Shown piece by piece: positions 43,413-52,508 of a stretch of DNA of 64,000 nt. The first letter of the stretch is position 1; each line of letters begins with the position of its first letter. Position numbers and translations under genes: made by a program. Origin of the DNA: Streptosporangium sp. NBC_01495 (lineage in GTDB: Bacteria > Actinomycetota > Actinomycetes > Streptosporangiales > Streptosporangiaceae); NCBI RefSeq assembly GCF_036250735.1, contig NZ_CP109431.1:1-64000 (forward strand). The letters run 5' to 3'. Below the pieces are notes generated by a model, which made no database searches, was not told the origin of the DNA, and was given only the letters and a program-made list of their open reading frames with translations.

Positions 43413-44545
43413 GGGTTTCAGCCGACCACGGCCTCGACGTAGCGTGGGATCACGCTGGCTTGCTACACATGCTGGAGGAGTTCGAGCACGACATGCTGAC
43501 ACGCCGTAAGTTCTTCACCGTGTCCGGGGCCGCGCTGAGCGCACCGGCCTGGCAATCCACCGATATCCCCGCACCCCCACTGGCAACGGTGGTGCGCGAC
43601 GCCAACACCGTGTCCGAACCGGTATTGCGTCTGATCGAGGCAATCGTGACCGGCGCCCAGCAGCTTGATGACCAGCATGGCAGCGCCGCCGCGACCTTCG
43701 TCGCCGACCAGTTCGGCTGCGTCGACCATCTGCTGCGCCGCGCCACCTACGACGCCCCCAGCGGCCGGCGCCTGTGCGCCGCCCTAGCCCAGCTTGCCCA
43801 AACCGCCGGATTCATGGCCCACGAGAGCGTCCACGACGGCGCAGCGCAACGCTGGTATTTCGCCGCCTTACACGCCGCGCACAGCGCTGGCGACCGCGCG
43901 CTGATCGCCAGCATTCAAGCCCTGATGAGCAACCAGGCAGTTACCCTGTCGGCACCTGGCGACGCCCTGCAACTCGCGGCCGCCGCCGAGGAAGCCGCCC
44001 GCCACAGCGCCCCGACAGTACGGGCCCTCATCGCGGCTCGCGGCGGCTTGGCTTATGCCTCGGCAGGTGACCTGAGCGGTTTCCGGCGCACCCGCGACCA
44101 TGCACTGGCCATGCTGGAACACGCCGGGCAGTACACCGGTCCGACCCCGCGCTGGGCCACTTACGTGACACGGACCGAACTGGACGCCATCGCCGGACGC
44201 AGTCTCGTGCTGATGGCTCGCCGAGTCCCGGGCCCACGCCACCAACAACTGCTACGCGATGCCCAAGACCTGCTACGTGAGCGCGCACTGGCCCCTACCC
44301 GGACCGAGCAACGCTCAGCCCTGCGCCATAGCGCCTGGCTCGGACTGGCCTACGCCCACGCCGGTGATCTCGACCAGGCCGTCACCGCCGGACACAACGC
44401 CTTGACCCTTCTGCCGGAGGTCACCTCCGCCCGCTGCCTGGCCCTGCTTGGAGAACTTCGACAAGAGCTCGCCCCACACGCACGCCGAGCACCCGCAGTA
44501 GGCGATCTGATCGCGGCGCTGAACCGGAAACTGCCAGGCGGCTGA
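43388..44545 (+). pseudogene. TPR-type XRE regulator lacking its HTH domain
   Basis: The coding part from about 43415 reads SADHGLDVAWDHAGLLHMLE then MLTRRKFFTVSGAALSAPAW and a long helical TPR-like region (AWLGLAYAHAGDLDQAVTAG; NALTLLPEVTSARCLALLGE). In intact family members this is preceded by ~80 residues of XRE HTH, which are missing here. A shortened protein could start at ATG 43469 or 43493. The 5' loss and overlap with an opposite gene suggest a broken regulator. Confidence 0.55.
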
Positions 44546-44574
44546 GCATCGGCCTCCGCCTCGGATCCGACATC

Positions 44575-44765
44575 CGCGCCTGGATCTGCGGCGCGGAGAT
44601 CAGGCTGATCGTGGTCTCGTCTGTGTCCCACTTCGTCCGAACGACGACCTCCGGGTCATATGCCTCCTTCATCGTCGCCTCGGGGGCGAACACATGCCGA
44701 GGCGCCTGGGAAAACGCCGCAGCGATCCCCGTCCCTGTGAATCACCTCGAGCTCCTGTCGGCGTA
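44575..44765 (-). pseudogene. FxLD-type methyltransferase remnant 2
   Basis: Reads AAAFSQAPRHVFAPEATMKE, AYDPEVVVRTKWDTDETTIS and LISAPQIQARMS. It aligns with remnant 1 at 40670-41059, again stopping short of the SAM-binding motif. A shift and a stop (near 44746) lie in its first part. Confidence 0.6.
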
Positions 44766-44867
44766 CTGATGGAAGTGCAGAGCCAGGTACAAGCGAATGT
44801 ACAAAGTCAGTCCAGGGTGATCAGACCCCTGGCATAGGGTCGGGTCGGGACTGACCAGGAGGGCGAC

Positions 44868-46175
44868 GTGATCGGAGTGGCCGAGAAGCTTCTGGCTGCG
44901 TACGAGAACCAGCTGCGGGGGCTGGTTCCGCAGGACCTGCCGTGGGGGATCGTGGTCGAGCGGGACGGACCGCTGGTGCGAACCCACTACGGCACCCATG
45001 GGACCGTCGACCATGCTGGTCTCGCCCATGACGACCTGGCGGAACTGATCCGCCGGCAACAGGAGGTCTTCGCCGCACGCCACGAACCGATCGAGTGGAA
45101 GGTCCACTCCCACGATGCACCACTGCTCGCCGAGTCGCTGCGAGCCGCGGGGTTCGTCCCGGGGCCGGAGCGCACTCTCCTGGTGGCCGACATCGACGGC
45201 ATCCCGTCACCCGAAACCCTGCGATCCGGCATACGTATACAGCCGCTTGACGAGAAAGAGGAGCGGCTGCGCCGCATGGCCGCGGCCGCGCCCGAGCAGC
45301 GAAGGCCACTGGCGGAGCTGGAGGCCGACGGGACGGCCCGCAGGGCGGAATCGGAGATGAAGATCCTGGCGATGGTGCACGACGGGCGGATCCTGGACGC
45401 GCTCTGGGTCGAACGAGTGGATGGCACCGACTTCGCGGCCATCGGCGGGATCACCGGCCCCCGCCCCGCACTGTTCCACGCCGCGGGTGCCTGGGCGAAA
45501 CGGCACCACATTCCGCCCGCGCTCTCACCTCGCATGCCGCGCCATCTCGTCGCCGAAGCGCCCGACGCCCTGGTCCCCGCCCACGTCGCGGCGGGCTTCC
45601 ACGAGATCGCGCGGGTGAGCACCTACCGCTGGGCGCCCGCCGGTGAGCCGGCCCGGGACCGTCCCGCGAAGCAACTCCTGTCCGACCCCGAGCATGACAA
45701 GATCTGGAAGCGCTTCGAAACCCGGTTCGACGTGACCTACGAGACGGCCGACCGGGGAATCGCTGAACCCCCGGCCTCCGCCACCTGGCACCTCGACGCC
45801 GTCGAGCGTCAGAACGACCCACTGCTCGCCGAGGTGGAGGCGATCGTCGCGCGCGGACTGCGCGCCGTCGCACGGCCCGGCGACCGGCTCTACCGCCTCA
45901 AGTGGTACATCAGTGGTTCCCGCGTCGACCCGACCCGCGTCGGAGGGCCAGGACAGCCCCGCTGGATGAGCTACGCGTACCTCGTCGACGAACACGTCAT
46001 CCAGGTCACCGAGGACCTACGGATGGGCACGTTCGGCAACTGGCGGGAATCCTCCCTGTGCGTCTTCGGCGACGAACTCCTCGCTCACGTGGACGAGGAC
46101 CTCACCGACCTCCTCGGCACCGTGCTGCGGCGCGGCGGACGCCCCGTCGGCAATATCTGGAGCTTCGGCCCTTGA
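44868..46175 (+). CDS. GNAT-like domain plus DUF2716 protein
   Basis: 435 residues from GTG 44868, with CAGGAGG upstream. The N-terminal ~250 residues have an acetyltransferase-like layout (LPWGIVVERDGPLVRTHYGT; HDGRILDALWVERVDGTDFA; HVAAGFHEIARVSTYRWAPA). The last 160 match DUF2716: IWKRFETRFDVTYETADRGI, YRLKWYISGS, MSYAYLVDEHVIQVTEDLRM and GTFGNWRESSLCVFG. The combination occurs in actinobacteria; substrate unknown. Stands alone. Confidence 0.7.
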   Translation: MIGVAEKLLAAYENQLRGLVPQDLPWGIVVERDGPLVRTHYGTHGTVDHAGLAHDDLAELIRRQQEVFAARHEPIEWKVHSHDAPLLAESLRAAGFVPGPERTLLVADIDGIPSPETLRSGIRIQPLDEKEERLRRMAAAAPEQRRPLAELEADGTARRAESEMKILAMVHDGRILDALWVERVDGTDFAAIGGITGPRPALFHAAGAWAKRHHIPPALSPRMPRHLVAEAPDALVPAHVAAGFHEIARVSTYRWAPAGEPARDRPAKQLLSDPEHDKIWKRFETRFDVTYETADRGIAEPPASATWHLDAVERQNDPLLAEVEAIVARGLRAVARPGDRLYRLKWYISGSRVDPTRVGGPGQPRWMSYAYLVDEHVIQVTEDLRMGTFGNWRESSLCVFGDELLAHVDEDLTDLLGTVLRRGGRPVGNIWSFGP

Positions 46176-46258
46176 CGACATGCCACCTTTGTATGTTCAG
46201 CCGTACCTGCTTCTGCACTCCGGCCTGTACGCCGACAGCTCCCACAGACAGCTGAATG

Positions 46259-46356
46259 GCCGCACGCAGCTTGTCCACCTCCCGAGCTGATGGGGCGTCG
46301 GCTTCGGGTCCATCTGCCGGGATGTCGTCATCGACGTCACCACCGGGAAAAGTCAA
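46259..46356 (-). pseudogene. FxLD-type methyltransferase remnant 3
   Basis: Reads DIPADGPEADAPSAREVDKL then RAAI, matching the N-terminus of remnant 1 (EADAPSVRDTDKLRAA). Only ~33 codons remain. Its apparent TTG start overlaps the stop of the pseudogene upstream. Confidence 0.55.
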
Positions 46357-46596
46357 GCTTGGGCGAACAGGTGGTAGACGATCATGATCGAGCGGGTCGG
46401 CTCATCGAGCAAGATGGTGTAGACGACCAGGCGGCGGGGTGGCGTCGACGGTTTTCACGCGCCACAGGCGCGTTCCGGAGTCGATCTAGGCGAGCATCCA
46501 CGCCTGGTCGGCGGCTTCTTGAGGGTCGTGTGGGTGCACAGAGGCGACCAGTTCACGCACCGCCGAGCGGGCGTGAGCTTCTGCCAGCGAGCTCAT
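46353..46596 (-). pseudogene. Small protein gene with stop and frameshift
   Basis: From ATG 46596: MSSLAEAHARSAVRELVASV, HPHDPQEAADQAWMLA, a TAG, then IDSGTRLWRVKTVDATP. A shift leads to PRRLVVYTILLDEPTRSIMI then VYHLFAQA and a stop at 46353. About 80 residues when repaired; no family recognised. Confidence 0.5.
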
Positions 46597-46888
46597 CGTC
46601 TTCCTTTTCGATCATCGAACCTGCGGGGATGCTGGGCCGGCGGGCCAGCGGGCCGGCGGGCCGGCGGGCGCGGGCGGTGTTCCCTCCTGCGCGGTGACCT
46701 CCTGTGTTCGTGTGATCCCCCGGACGCCTGCCCGAGCGTCAGCCACCGCAGCGGCGCAGGTTCGCTGCGCGGGACCGCGGCATCAGCGTGATGGTAACGC
46801 CACGATCGGGCGGCCGTTTTCCCCAGACATCGTCAGCGATGTCACGGGCTGGGTGCTCAATTGAGGTCAGCGCCGTCGAACGCGACCG

Positions 46889-47000
46889 GCCATCGGGGTG
46901 CTCGGTCCGGTTCCGGAGATGCTGCAGATCGCTTTCGGTGCCGGGGGCGCGATCGCAACCCTGGCCAGGGTGGTGATCGCGTGGCTGCGGAGCATTCCTT
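46889..47000 (+). pseudogene. EACC1-type protein fragment
   Basis: Reads IGVLGPVPEMLQIAFGAGGA then IATLARVVIAWLRS. This matches the membrane-like core of the protein at 49255 (ALGPVLEGLQIAFGAGGAVA). Only ~37 codons survive. Confidence 0.65.
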
Positions 47001-47094
47001 CAGGCGAGCCGCTGCTGGCCGAGCCTGTCCGACGCTTGGTCGTCATCGGAATCGACGTACGCGGCCGAGAACGGCGGACATGCTGGACAGGGCG

Positions 47095-48870
47095 TCAGAG
47101 GTCGAGGACGAGGTCCTCGCGGGGTTGCGAGCAGCAGATCAGCGCGTTGCCGTCGGCGGGAGCGTCCACCGGCTCCGGCGAGTAGCCGATCGCGCCGGAC
47201 AGCAGACCGCTCTCGCAGGTGTGGCAGACCCCGGTACGGCACGACCAGCGGGTCGGCACATCGCACGCCTCCGCGAGTTCGAGCAGGCTCTCGTAGGCGG
47301 GGTTCCAGGAGACGGCGAGGCCGCTGCGCGCGAACGTGACGGCGGGCCCGGCTCCCGGCGCGCCGAGGGGCGGGTGCGGGGGGCGGGCGGCTACCGGGGT
47401 CACTCCCGGCGTCAGCGCCGCCTGCGCGCCGAAGACTTCCGTGTGGACGCTCGCGGGGGCGAGTTCGGAGGCGACGAGAGCGGGCGGCAGATCGCGCATG
47501 AAGGCGGGAGGACCGCAAAGGTAGGCGTCGGCGGCGTGCGGGACGCCGAGGCGGCCGAGCAGTTCGACCGACAGCCGTCCCGCCGTGCCGTAGTCGACTC
47601 CCTGACGGTCGCCGGGCGCGGGGCGGCTGTAGCAGACGTACTCGTGCGCGTTGGGAAGCAGAGCGCGAAGGCCGCCGCTCTCCGCGGCGAACGGGTGTTC
47701 CGTGCCGTCGCGCGTGCCGTACAGCCACCACACCTCGCGGGTCGAGCGGGCGGCGGCGAGGGCGTGCAACATGGCGAGGACGGGGGTCGCGCCGATGCCC
47801 GCCGAGAGCAGCAGGACCGGAGCCTCGCCTTCTTCCAGGGTGAACGTGCCGCGCGGCGCCGCCACTTCGAGAAGGTCGCCGACACGCAGGTGAGTGCGGA
47901 GATAGGTGCTGGCGACGCCCCTGGGCTCCTGCTTGACACTGATCCGGTAGCGACCGGCGTCAGGAGGGCCGGACAGCGAGTAGCTGCGGATGACCGGTGG
48001 GCCGCCGCTCTCGGGGCGCAGCCGTACGGTGAGGAACTGGCCTGGCAGGGCGGCGGGCAGCGGCTCCGGGTCGGTGGCCTCCAGGGTCAGCGAGAACACG
48101 CTGCGGCTCTCGGCGTCGATCCGGGTGATCCGCAACGGCCGGAACCCCGGCCAGGCGGGCGGCGGCCCGGCCGCGGCGGGTGCCAGCCCCGGGTTCCCCG
48201 CCGATCCCTTCTTCGCGCCCCTGTCATCAGGCCGGTCGAGCAGGGCACGCAGGGACGCCCGCCAGCCTTCGCTCAGTGCGGGGATGCGCAGCGCCCGCTC
48301 CAGCCGGTCGCGGGGGTGCCCCGGCAGGTAGAGCAGGGCGTCGATCTCCGCGACGGACATCGCCTCCGGGCCGGAGGCGACCTTGACGATCTCGTCGCCC
48401 GCCTCCACCCGCCCTTCGGTGATCACCCGGAAGTAGAACCCGGGACGCCGGTGGGACACCAGCAGGGCCGCCATCCGCGGCTCGTTCATCCGCAGGCCTA
48501 CCCGGTAGCAGGTGACCCGGGGCTGGGTGACCTCGAACACCGCCTCCCCGACGCGGTAGCGGTCGCCGACGCACACCTCGTCGTCGGGCAGCCCGTCGAC
48601 CGTGAAGTTCTCCCCGAACTGCCCGTAGACAAAGTCATCGCGGCCCAATTCCTCCTGCCAGTACCGGTAGGAGTCGATCTGGTAGACCAACACCGCGCGA
48701 TGCTCGCCGCCGTGCCCCTGAAGGTCTCCCTGGCCGTCCCCGTCGATGTTCAGACGGCGTACCGTGCGCGGCCCGGTCACGGACCGCTTCCACACCCCGG
48801 TGTGCACCGTCGCGCCGTGCCAAGGAACGTCCTTGGGCAGGCCGACGTTGATCGACAGGAGCGTCGCCAC
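47095..48870 (-). CDS. MOSC domain fused to ferredoxin reductase and [2Fe-2S] domain
   Basis: 591 residues. Residues 1-200 are a MOSC domain of the YiiM type (HGGEHRAVLVYQIDSYRYWQ; FGENFTVDGLPDDEVCVGDR; EVTQPRVTCYRVGLRMNEPR with the Cys that binds molybdenum cofactor). Residues 235-470 are an FNR-like flavin/NAD domain (RSYSLSGPPDAGRYRISVKQ; LLSAGIGATPVLAMLHALAA; DAYLCGPPAFM). The end is a plant-type ferredoxin (CRTGVCHTCESG...C). Electrons from NAD(P)H would reach the MOSC centre to reduce N-hydroxylated or similar compounds. The ATG is at 48870. Confidence 0.85.
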   Translation of the reverse strand: MATLLSINVGLPKDVPWHGATVHTGVWKRSVTGPRTVRRLNIDGDGQGDLQGHGGEHRAVLVYQIDSYRYWQEELGRDDFVYGQFGENFTVDGLPDDEVCVGDRYRVGEAVFEVTQPRVTCYRVGLRMNEPRMAALLVSHRRPGFYFRVITEGRVEAGDEIVKVASGPEAMSVAEIDALLYLPGHPRDRLERALRIPALSEGWRASLRALLDRPDDRGAKKGSAGNPGLAPAAAGPPPAWPGFRPLRITRIDAESRSVFSLTLEATDPEPLPAALPGQFLTVRLRPESGGPPVIRSYSLSGPPDAGRYRISVKQEPRGVASTYLRTHLRVGDLLEVAAPRGTFTLEEGEAPVLLLSAGIGATPVLAMLHALAAARSTREVWWLYGTRDGTEHPFAAESGGLRALLPNAHEYVCYSRPAPGDRQGVDYGTAGRLSVELLGRLGVPHAADAYLCGPPAFMRDLPPALVASELAPASVHTEVFGAQAALTPGVTPVAARPPHPPLGAPGAGPAVTFARSGLAVSWNPAYESLLELAEACDVPTRWSCRTGVCHTCESGLLSGAIGYSPEPVDAPADGNALICCSQPREDLVLDL

Positions 48871-49073
48871 GTGTCTTCCCCCTCACCACGAGGCACCCGG
48901 CTCCCTTGCAGGATAGCTCGTTCTCGCAGGTCAGCCGGGATCTCGCAGCGCGATGACGGCCACAGCGAGCGACCGCTGCACGGCGTGGCCTGGTGGTGAG
49001 GGCCGCCCTCGAGGTGACCGCCGCACGCCTGGCTCTCCGGGCGATCAAGCCGCTCTGGTGATGCTCCTTGGGT

Positions 49074-49180
49074 TCAAGAAGTCGTTGCAACACGGCTTGT
49101 CAGCGAGCGTAGATGCTCGTTGAACGCCTCGGCGGGAGTATGCCAGTCGAGAGCTCGGGCTCCATCGGCAAGATCGTGAT
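49074..49180 (-). pseudogene. IS30-type transposase C-terminal remnant
   Basis: Reads ALDWHTPAEAFNEHLRSL then TSRVATTS and a stop, the usual end (L-W-TPAE-F---L...VATT) of IS30-like transposases. No catalytic core or inverted repeat remains. Confidence 0.6.
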
Positions 49181-49254
49181 TGCGGCTGGTGCCCCATCGG
49201 GGCGCAAACCATGCAGAATTGTCGGCACGGGTAACCACCAACCTGGAGGGAACA

Positions 49255-49638
49255 GTGGCGCTGCTTCTCATGGTTGACGCCGAACATCCGGCGGAGGAAC
49301 TCCGTGAACTCCACACCTGGTTGGGAGAGGAGCCCGAACTTCGCGGGCGGGTGCGTCTGGTCGAGTCCGATCCACCACCCGGCGCGCTGGGCCCGGTCCT
49401 GGAGGGGCTCCAGATCGCCTTCGGCGCGGGTGGCGCTGTCGCGACCGTGGCGAGCGTGGTCATCGCCTGGCTGGGCACCCGCAAGGGAGAGGTGACCGTC
49501 ACCGTGACCCGCGGCTCCGACGAGGTGCAGATTAGCGCCAAAGGGATCAAGGGTCTCGATATCGCGGCCGCCCAGGGCTCGACCGGCCACATCGTGGAGG
49601 TGTTGGGCCGGGGCGAGGCCGCCGATGGCGACGAATGA
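49255..49638 (+). CDS. Effector-associated constant component 1 (EACC1)-like protein
   Basis: 127 residues from GTG 49255, with GGAGGG upstream. LRELHTWLGEEPELRGRVRL is the N-terminal EACC1 motif. Next come GALGPVLEGLQIAFGAGGAV with a hydrophobic helix (VATVASVVIAWLG) and a beta-rich tail (VTVTVTRGSDEVQISAKGIK). EACC1 proteins accompany caspase and other effectors in actinobacterial NTP-dependent conflict systems. Here no effector follows; instead a truncated conjugation ATPase overlaps its end. A second copy fragment lies at 46889. Confidence 0.75.
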   Translation: MALLLMVDAEHPAEELRELHTWLGEEPELRGRVRLVESDPPPGALGPVLEGLQIAFGAGGAVATVASVVIAWLGTRKGEVTVTVTRGSDEVQISAKGIKGLDIAAAQGSTGHIVEVLGRGEAADGDE

Positions 49639-50500
49639 CCCGCCGTTACTGCTCGGTGCGTTCGGCACCCGGGTCCTGTTGGTGGCCTGCTTGACCGATC
49701 CGGTCATCGCCCGCTGGATCACCCCCGATGCGAACAAGCCGCAGTTTAACCCCGAGGCGTTCGTGCACTCGCGCGACACGTTGTATCTGTTCTCCAAGAA
49801 GGGGGTAGGCGGCGCGGCTCCGTTGGTGGCGGCCTTCGTCGACGCCGTGCTGCAGGCGGGCATCACCGCCGCTGAAGAAGCCGGTGGCCGCCTGGACCCG
49901 CCGCTGCTGCCGATCCTGGACGAGGGCGCCAACATCGTCCAGCTCGACGACCTGCCCGACCTGTACTCCTTCCTCGGCTCGATGGGGCTGCCGCTGGTGA
50001 CGATCCTGCAGTCTTACCGCCAAGGGGTGCGGGTGTGGGGAGAGCCCGGCATGGACGCGCTGTGGTCCGCGTCTACGGTCAAGATCCTCGGCGCAGGCTT
50101 GGATGACGCCACCTTCGCCGAGAAGATCAGCACATTGATCGGTGATCACAAAGTGATCGAGACCAGCGTCTCCGGCTCGGCCAGCGGGCGCAGTGTGAGC
50201 AGGTCCTCGCGCCGCGAGCGGATCTACACCGCGGCCGACGTACGCGCTCTGCCGCGCGGGAGCGGCCTGCTGCTGCTGACAGGCATCCGGGCCGCGGTGA
50301 TCTGGTTTCGCCCGTGGATGGGGGAGCCGTGCGCCGACAAAATCGCCGCAGCGCGTCGGCGCGCCGAGGCGCAGATCACTAAGCGGGCCCGCCGTGCCCG
50401 CCACGCGAGCGCTCGCAACTTTCCGTTCACCCACCCCGACGCATCGGCTGAAGAGGCAGCACCCGGTGAGACCTCGACGCATCAGGAAGGCACCGCATGA
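49625..50500 (+). pseudogene. TraG/VirD4-type coupling ATPase, N-terminal half missing
   Basis: 291 residues. LLPILDEGANIVQLDDLPDL is Walker B (LDE) and LPLVTILQSYRQGVRVWGEP the TraM-recognition segment of TraG/TraD proteins; DDATFAEKISTLIGDHKVIE and WFRPWMGEPCADKI follow. Walker A and the membrane helices are missing, since full proteins have 500-600 residues. The apparent start lies inside the EACC1 gene, so a deletion or recombination has joined the two. It is followed by genes of a conjugative-element operon. Confidence 0.75.
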
Positions 50501-50667
50501 GCGTGACCCAGGAAGCTCTCCCGGCCGAAGGCATCAACGGGGTCCTGCAGGGCACAGCGAGCACGCCCCACTGGGGAACTTCGCCAGGGTCCCCACAGCA
50601 CGGCGCAGGCCCATCGAGCGGACTCCCGAACTCAAGAGGAACGTCGTTCAAAAAATCGCTACCTTAA
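50497..50667 (+). pseudogene. Start of a gene cut by a low-GC insertion
   Basis: Starts at an ATG overlapping the TraG stop (MSVTQEALPAEGINGVLQGT; ASTPHWGTSPGSPQHGAG). After ~50 codons the DNA changes to low GC and the frame ends. The typical next gene of this operon would be longer. Confidence 0.5.
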
Positions 50668-50738
50668 TCCGGCCTTTCCTTTATCCTGGCCTCAATGAAA
50701 CTCAACCCGCCGCGCAAGATTCTTCGGAGTACACGTAA

Positions 50739-51578
50739 ATGACACTCCACAACAAAAACATTCAAGGACTTCTGACAGCTCTTGATGAACACGTCAAGCC
50801 AGAAGCACAGCACCTATCTTCCATTAAGTCCGGCTTCGAATGGCTCAATGAGATACTTGAGACATCGCCAATAGGGCGCGGCGCACCTGGTGAGATCGTG
50901 AACCTCGATGCTCTATGGGGGGTCAGCTTCTCCCTACCATTAGCCGGGACTCCCCTCGCCTCCGCATTGCAAGCCACAACTCCGCCGATCAGCGCCTTGC
51001 ATGCCGTTAAAAAACACATCGACGTCGGATTTCACCACGAAGCTCCGCAGTGGGAACTCATCAAAGCAGCGTGTAAGAAAACTTATGTGCTCGGAGATCG
51101 AATCAGTCTTGCAGCAGGCGGTTCTAAGGAGTTCTGGGCCGACGCCCGCGTACATGACTTCATGCACACGCTCGGTCTTCGCACTACCGATTACATCGCC
51201 CAGGCCTCCAACGCGCTGCACACCCATCTGGCCACATCGGCAGGTCCACCGCAACTGTTTGATTCTTTACTGCTGGATTCTTTGAAAGAGCTAGAGCGCA
51301 TCTCAATCGATGTCATCAAACGCCAGGGTGGGACTACGCCGCCATCTCACGCGGATAGATCCGGCAATCTCAATGCCCCGGGGTCCGGCATCCGTAACGG
51401 CAAGGACGCTTCCCGACCTGTTGATGGCCACTCGACCACTCAGGGTGACCGGCGAGAAGTCGCGGCGAATCTGCGATCACCAGGAGTTGCACCGCCCGCT
51501 ACTGCTTCTGCACGGAAGGCGTCTAACAGCAGAGCCAAGCGCACCTCATACAACCGCAGGCAAGGCCGCGGCCGATGA
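50739..51578 (+). CDS. Low-GC protein of unknown function
   Basis: 279 residues from ATG 50739. The first ~205 residues are a helical, moderately charged protein (IQGLLTALDEHVKPEAQHLS; SGFEWLNEILETSPIGRGAP; VHDFMHTLGLRTTDYIAQAS). The last ~75 are Ser/Arg-rich and may be read-through past a junction. Codon use is far less GC-rich than the host's, a mark of foreign origin. It interrupts a conjugation operon, so a cargo or defence gene is possible. No family recognised. Confidence 0.55.
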   Translation: MTLHNKNIQGLLTALDEHVKPEAQHLSSIKSGFEWLNEILETSPIGRGAPGEIVNLDALWGVSFSLPLAGTPLASALQATTPPISALHAVKKHIDVGFHHEAPQWELIKAACKKTYVLGDRISLAAGGSKEFWADARVHDFMHTLGLRTTDYIAQASNALHTHLATSAGPPQLFDSLLLDSLKELERISIDVIKRQGGTTPPSHADRSGNLNAPGSGIRNGKDASRPVDGHSTTQGDRREVAANLRSPGVAPPATASARKASNSRAKRTSYNRRQGRGR

Positions 51579-51622
51579 CCAGCAGGGGGCTCGCCCGTGA
51601 CGGACCTCTCCTCCCGCAGCTA

Positions 51623-52214
51623 AGGTGAGGACCTAGCTGACCTGGCCGCCCGCCTGACCCGGGTCGAAGCCCTGCTCCATGAGCAAGGCGACCCGCTGGT
51701 AGACCTGCAGGAGAGTGTCGTTGAGGTCGCTTCGCTGACCTCACAGTGCTCCGCGGTCGACGATCACCTCGACGCCGACATCGATGACGCCGACGATGGC
51801 GAGCCCGACGGTCGGGAGGACCCGGCGCCGGATGGGCCGGTCTTCATCATCTTGATGAGCGAACAGCAGGCCGCGGAAGAACTTCAGCTCTTGGCCATAT
51901 GGGTGCACGAACTCCTGGTCCCGGTCTACATTGGGGAACCGACACCAAGCTGGCCGTGGTGCTCCCACTGGTGGGAGCACCACGAGGTAACTGCACGATT
52001 GCACGCGCTGTGGATGGCCTGGCAGGAGCTCACCACTCCCGCCGTTGGTGGCTACACCGGGCCCAGCACCTGGCATGACCAGCACTTGGAGCCTACCCTG
52101 GCCATCCTGCGGTCTCCGGAGGGACCGCTGGCAGGTTGCACAACGGACCCGGACCGGACCCGCCACCGCCTGGTGGGCCACGCACCGCTGGCGCAGCTTT
52201 CCGGTGAGGAATAA
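51623..52214 (+). pseudogene. DUF4913 protein, 5'-truncated
   Basis: The frame runs from 51623, just after a TAA, without an ATG/GTG: LADLAARLTRVEALLHEQGD, then acidic DADIDDADDGEPDGREDPAP, and the DUF4913 core WVHELLVPVYIGEPTPSWPW, CSHWWEHHEVTARLHALWMA, WQELTTPAVGGYTGPSTWHD. DUF4913 genes usually follow the coupling ATPase in actinobacterial integrative elements. The missing start coincides with the edge of the low-GC insert; a short product could begin at TTG/ATG near 51852. Confidence 0.65.
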
Positions 52215-52268
52215 CCCGTGTCGGCGCGGGAGCGGCCCGCACCGCCAGGAGACAGTCGCAGTGTAGCT

Positions 52269-52455
52269 ATGACTGCCCCGAAAGCGGTGCGGCCGGCCAC
52301 GTTCGCGCCAGTCAGACATAAGGTCATCGACAACCGGGCAAGCCGACGCTGCGGTCCTGGTGGCCTGCAAGGAAGTTGCCCGGCACAACGCCACGCAGCA
52401 GGAACACCCCATCGAGGAACAGTCGACACTGAGCGAACGCGGCTCGCTCTCGTAA
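52269..52455 (+). pseudogene. Small operon gene, frameshifted
   Basis: ATG 52269 opens MTAPKAVRPATFAPVRHKVI. After a shift near 52335 the coding pattern continues as QADAAVLVACKEVARHNATQ, QEHPIEEQSTLSERGSLS and stops at 52455. A ~60-residue protein when repaired. It lies after the DUF4913 gene, probably the same operon. Confidence 0.45.
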
Positions 52456-52508
52456 TCGGTGAGGCGACCGGAGAACGAAGCTTTTCACGGGCAGGATCCG
52501 CTTCAGTT

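Noticed and set aside
46625..46675. Short tandem GGGCCGGC-type repeat
   Set aside because: Simple high-GC slippage run in debris, with no sign of function.
46861..48999. 712-codon plus-strand frame opposite the MOSC fusion
   Set aside because: Composed of Arg/Gly-rich shadow sequence; the minus-strand gene has full domain motifs.
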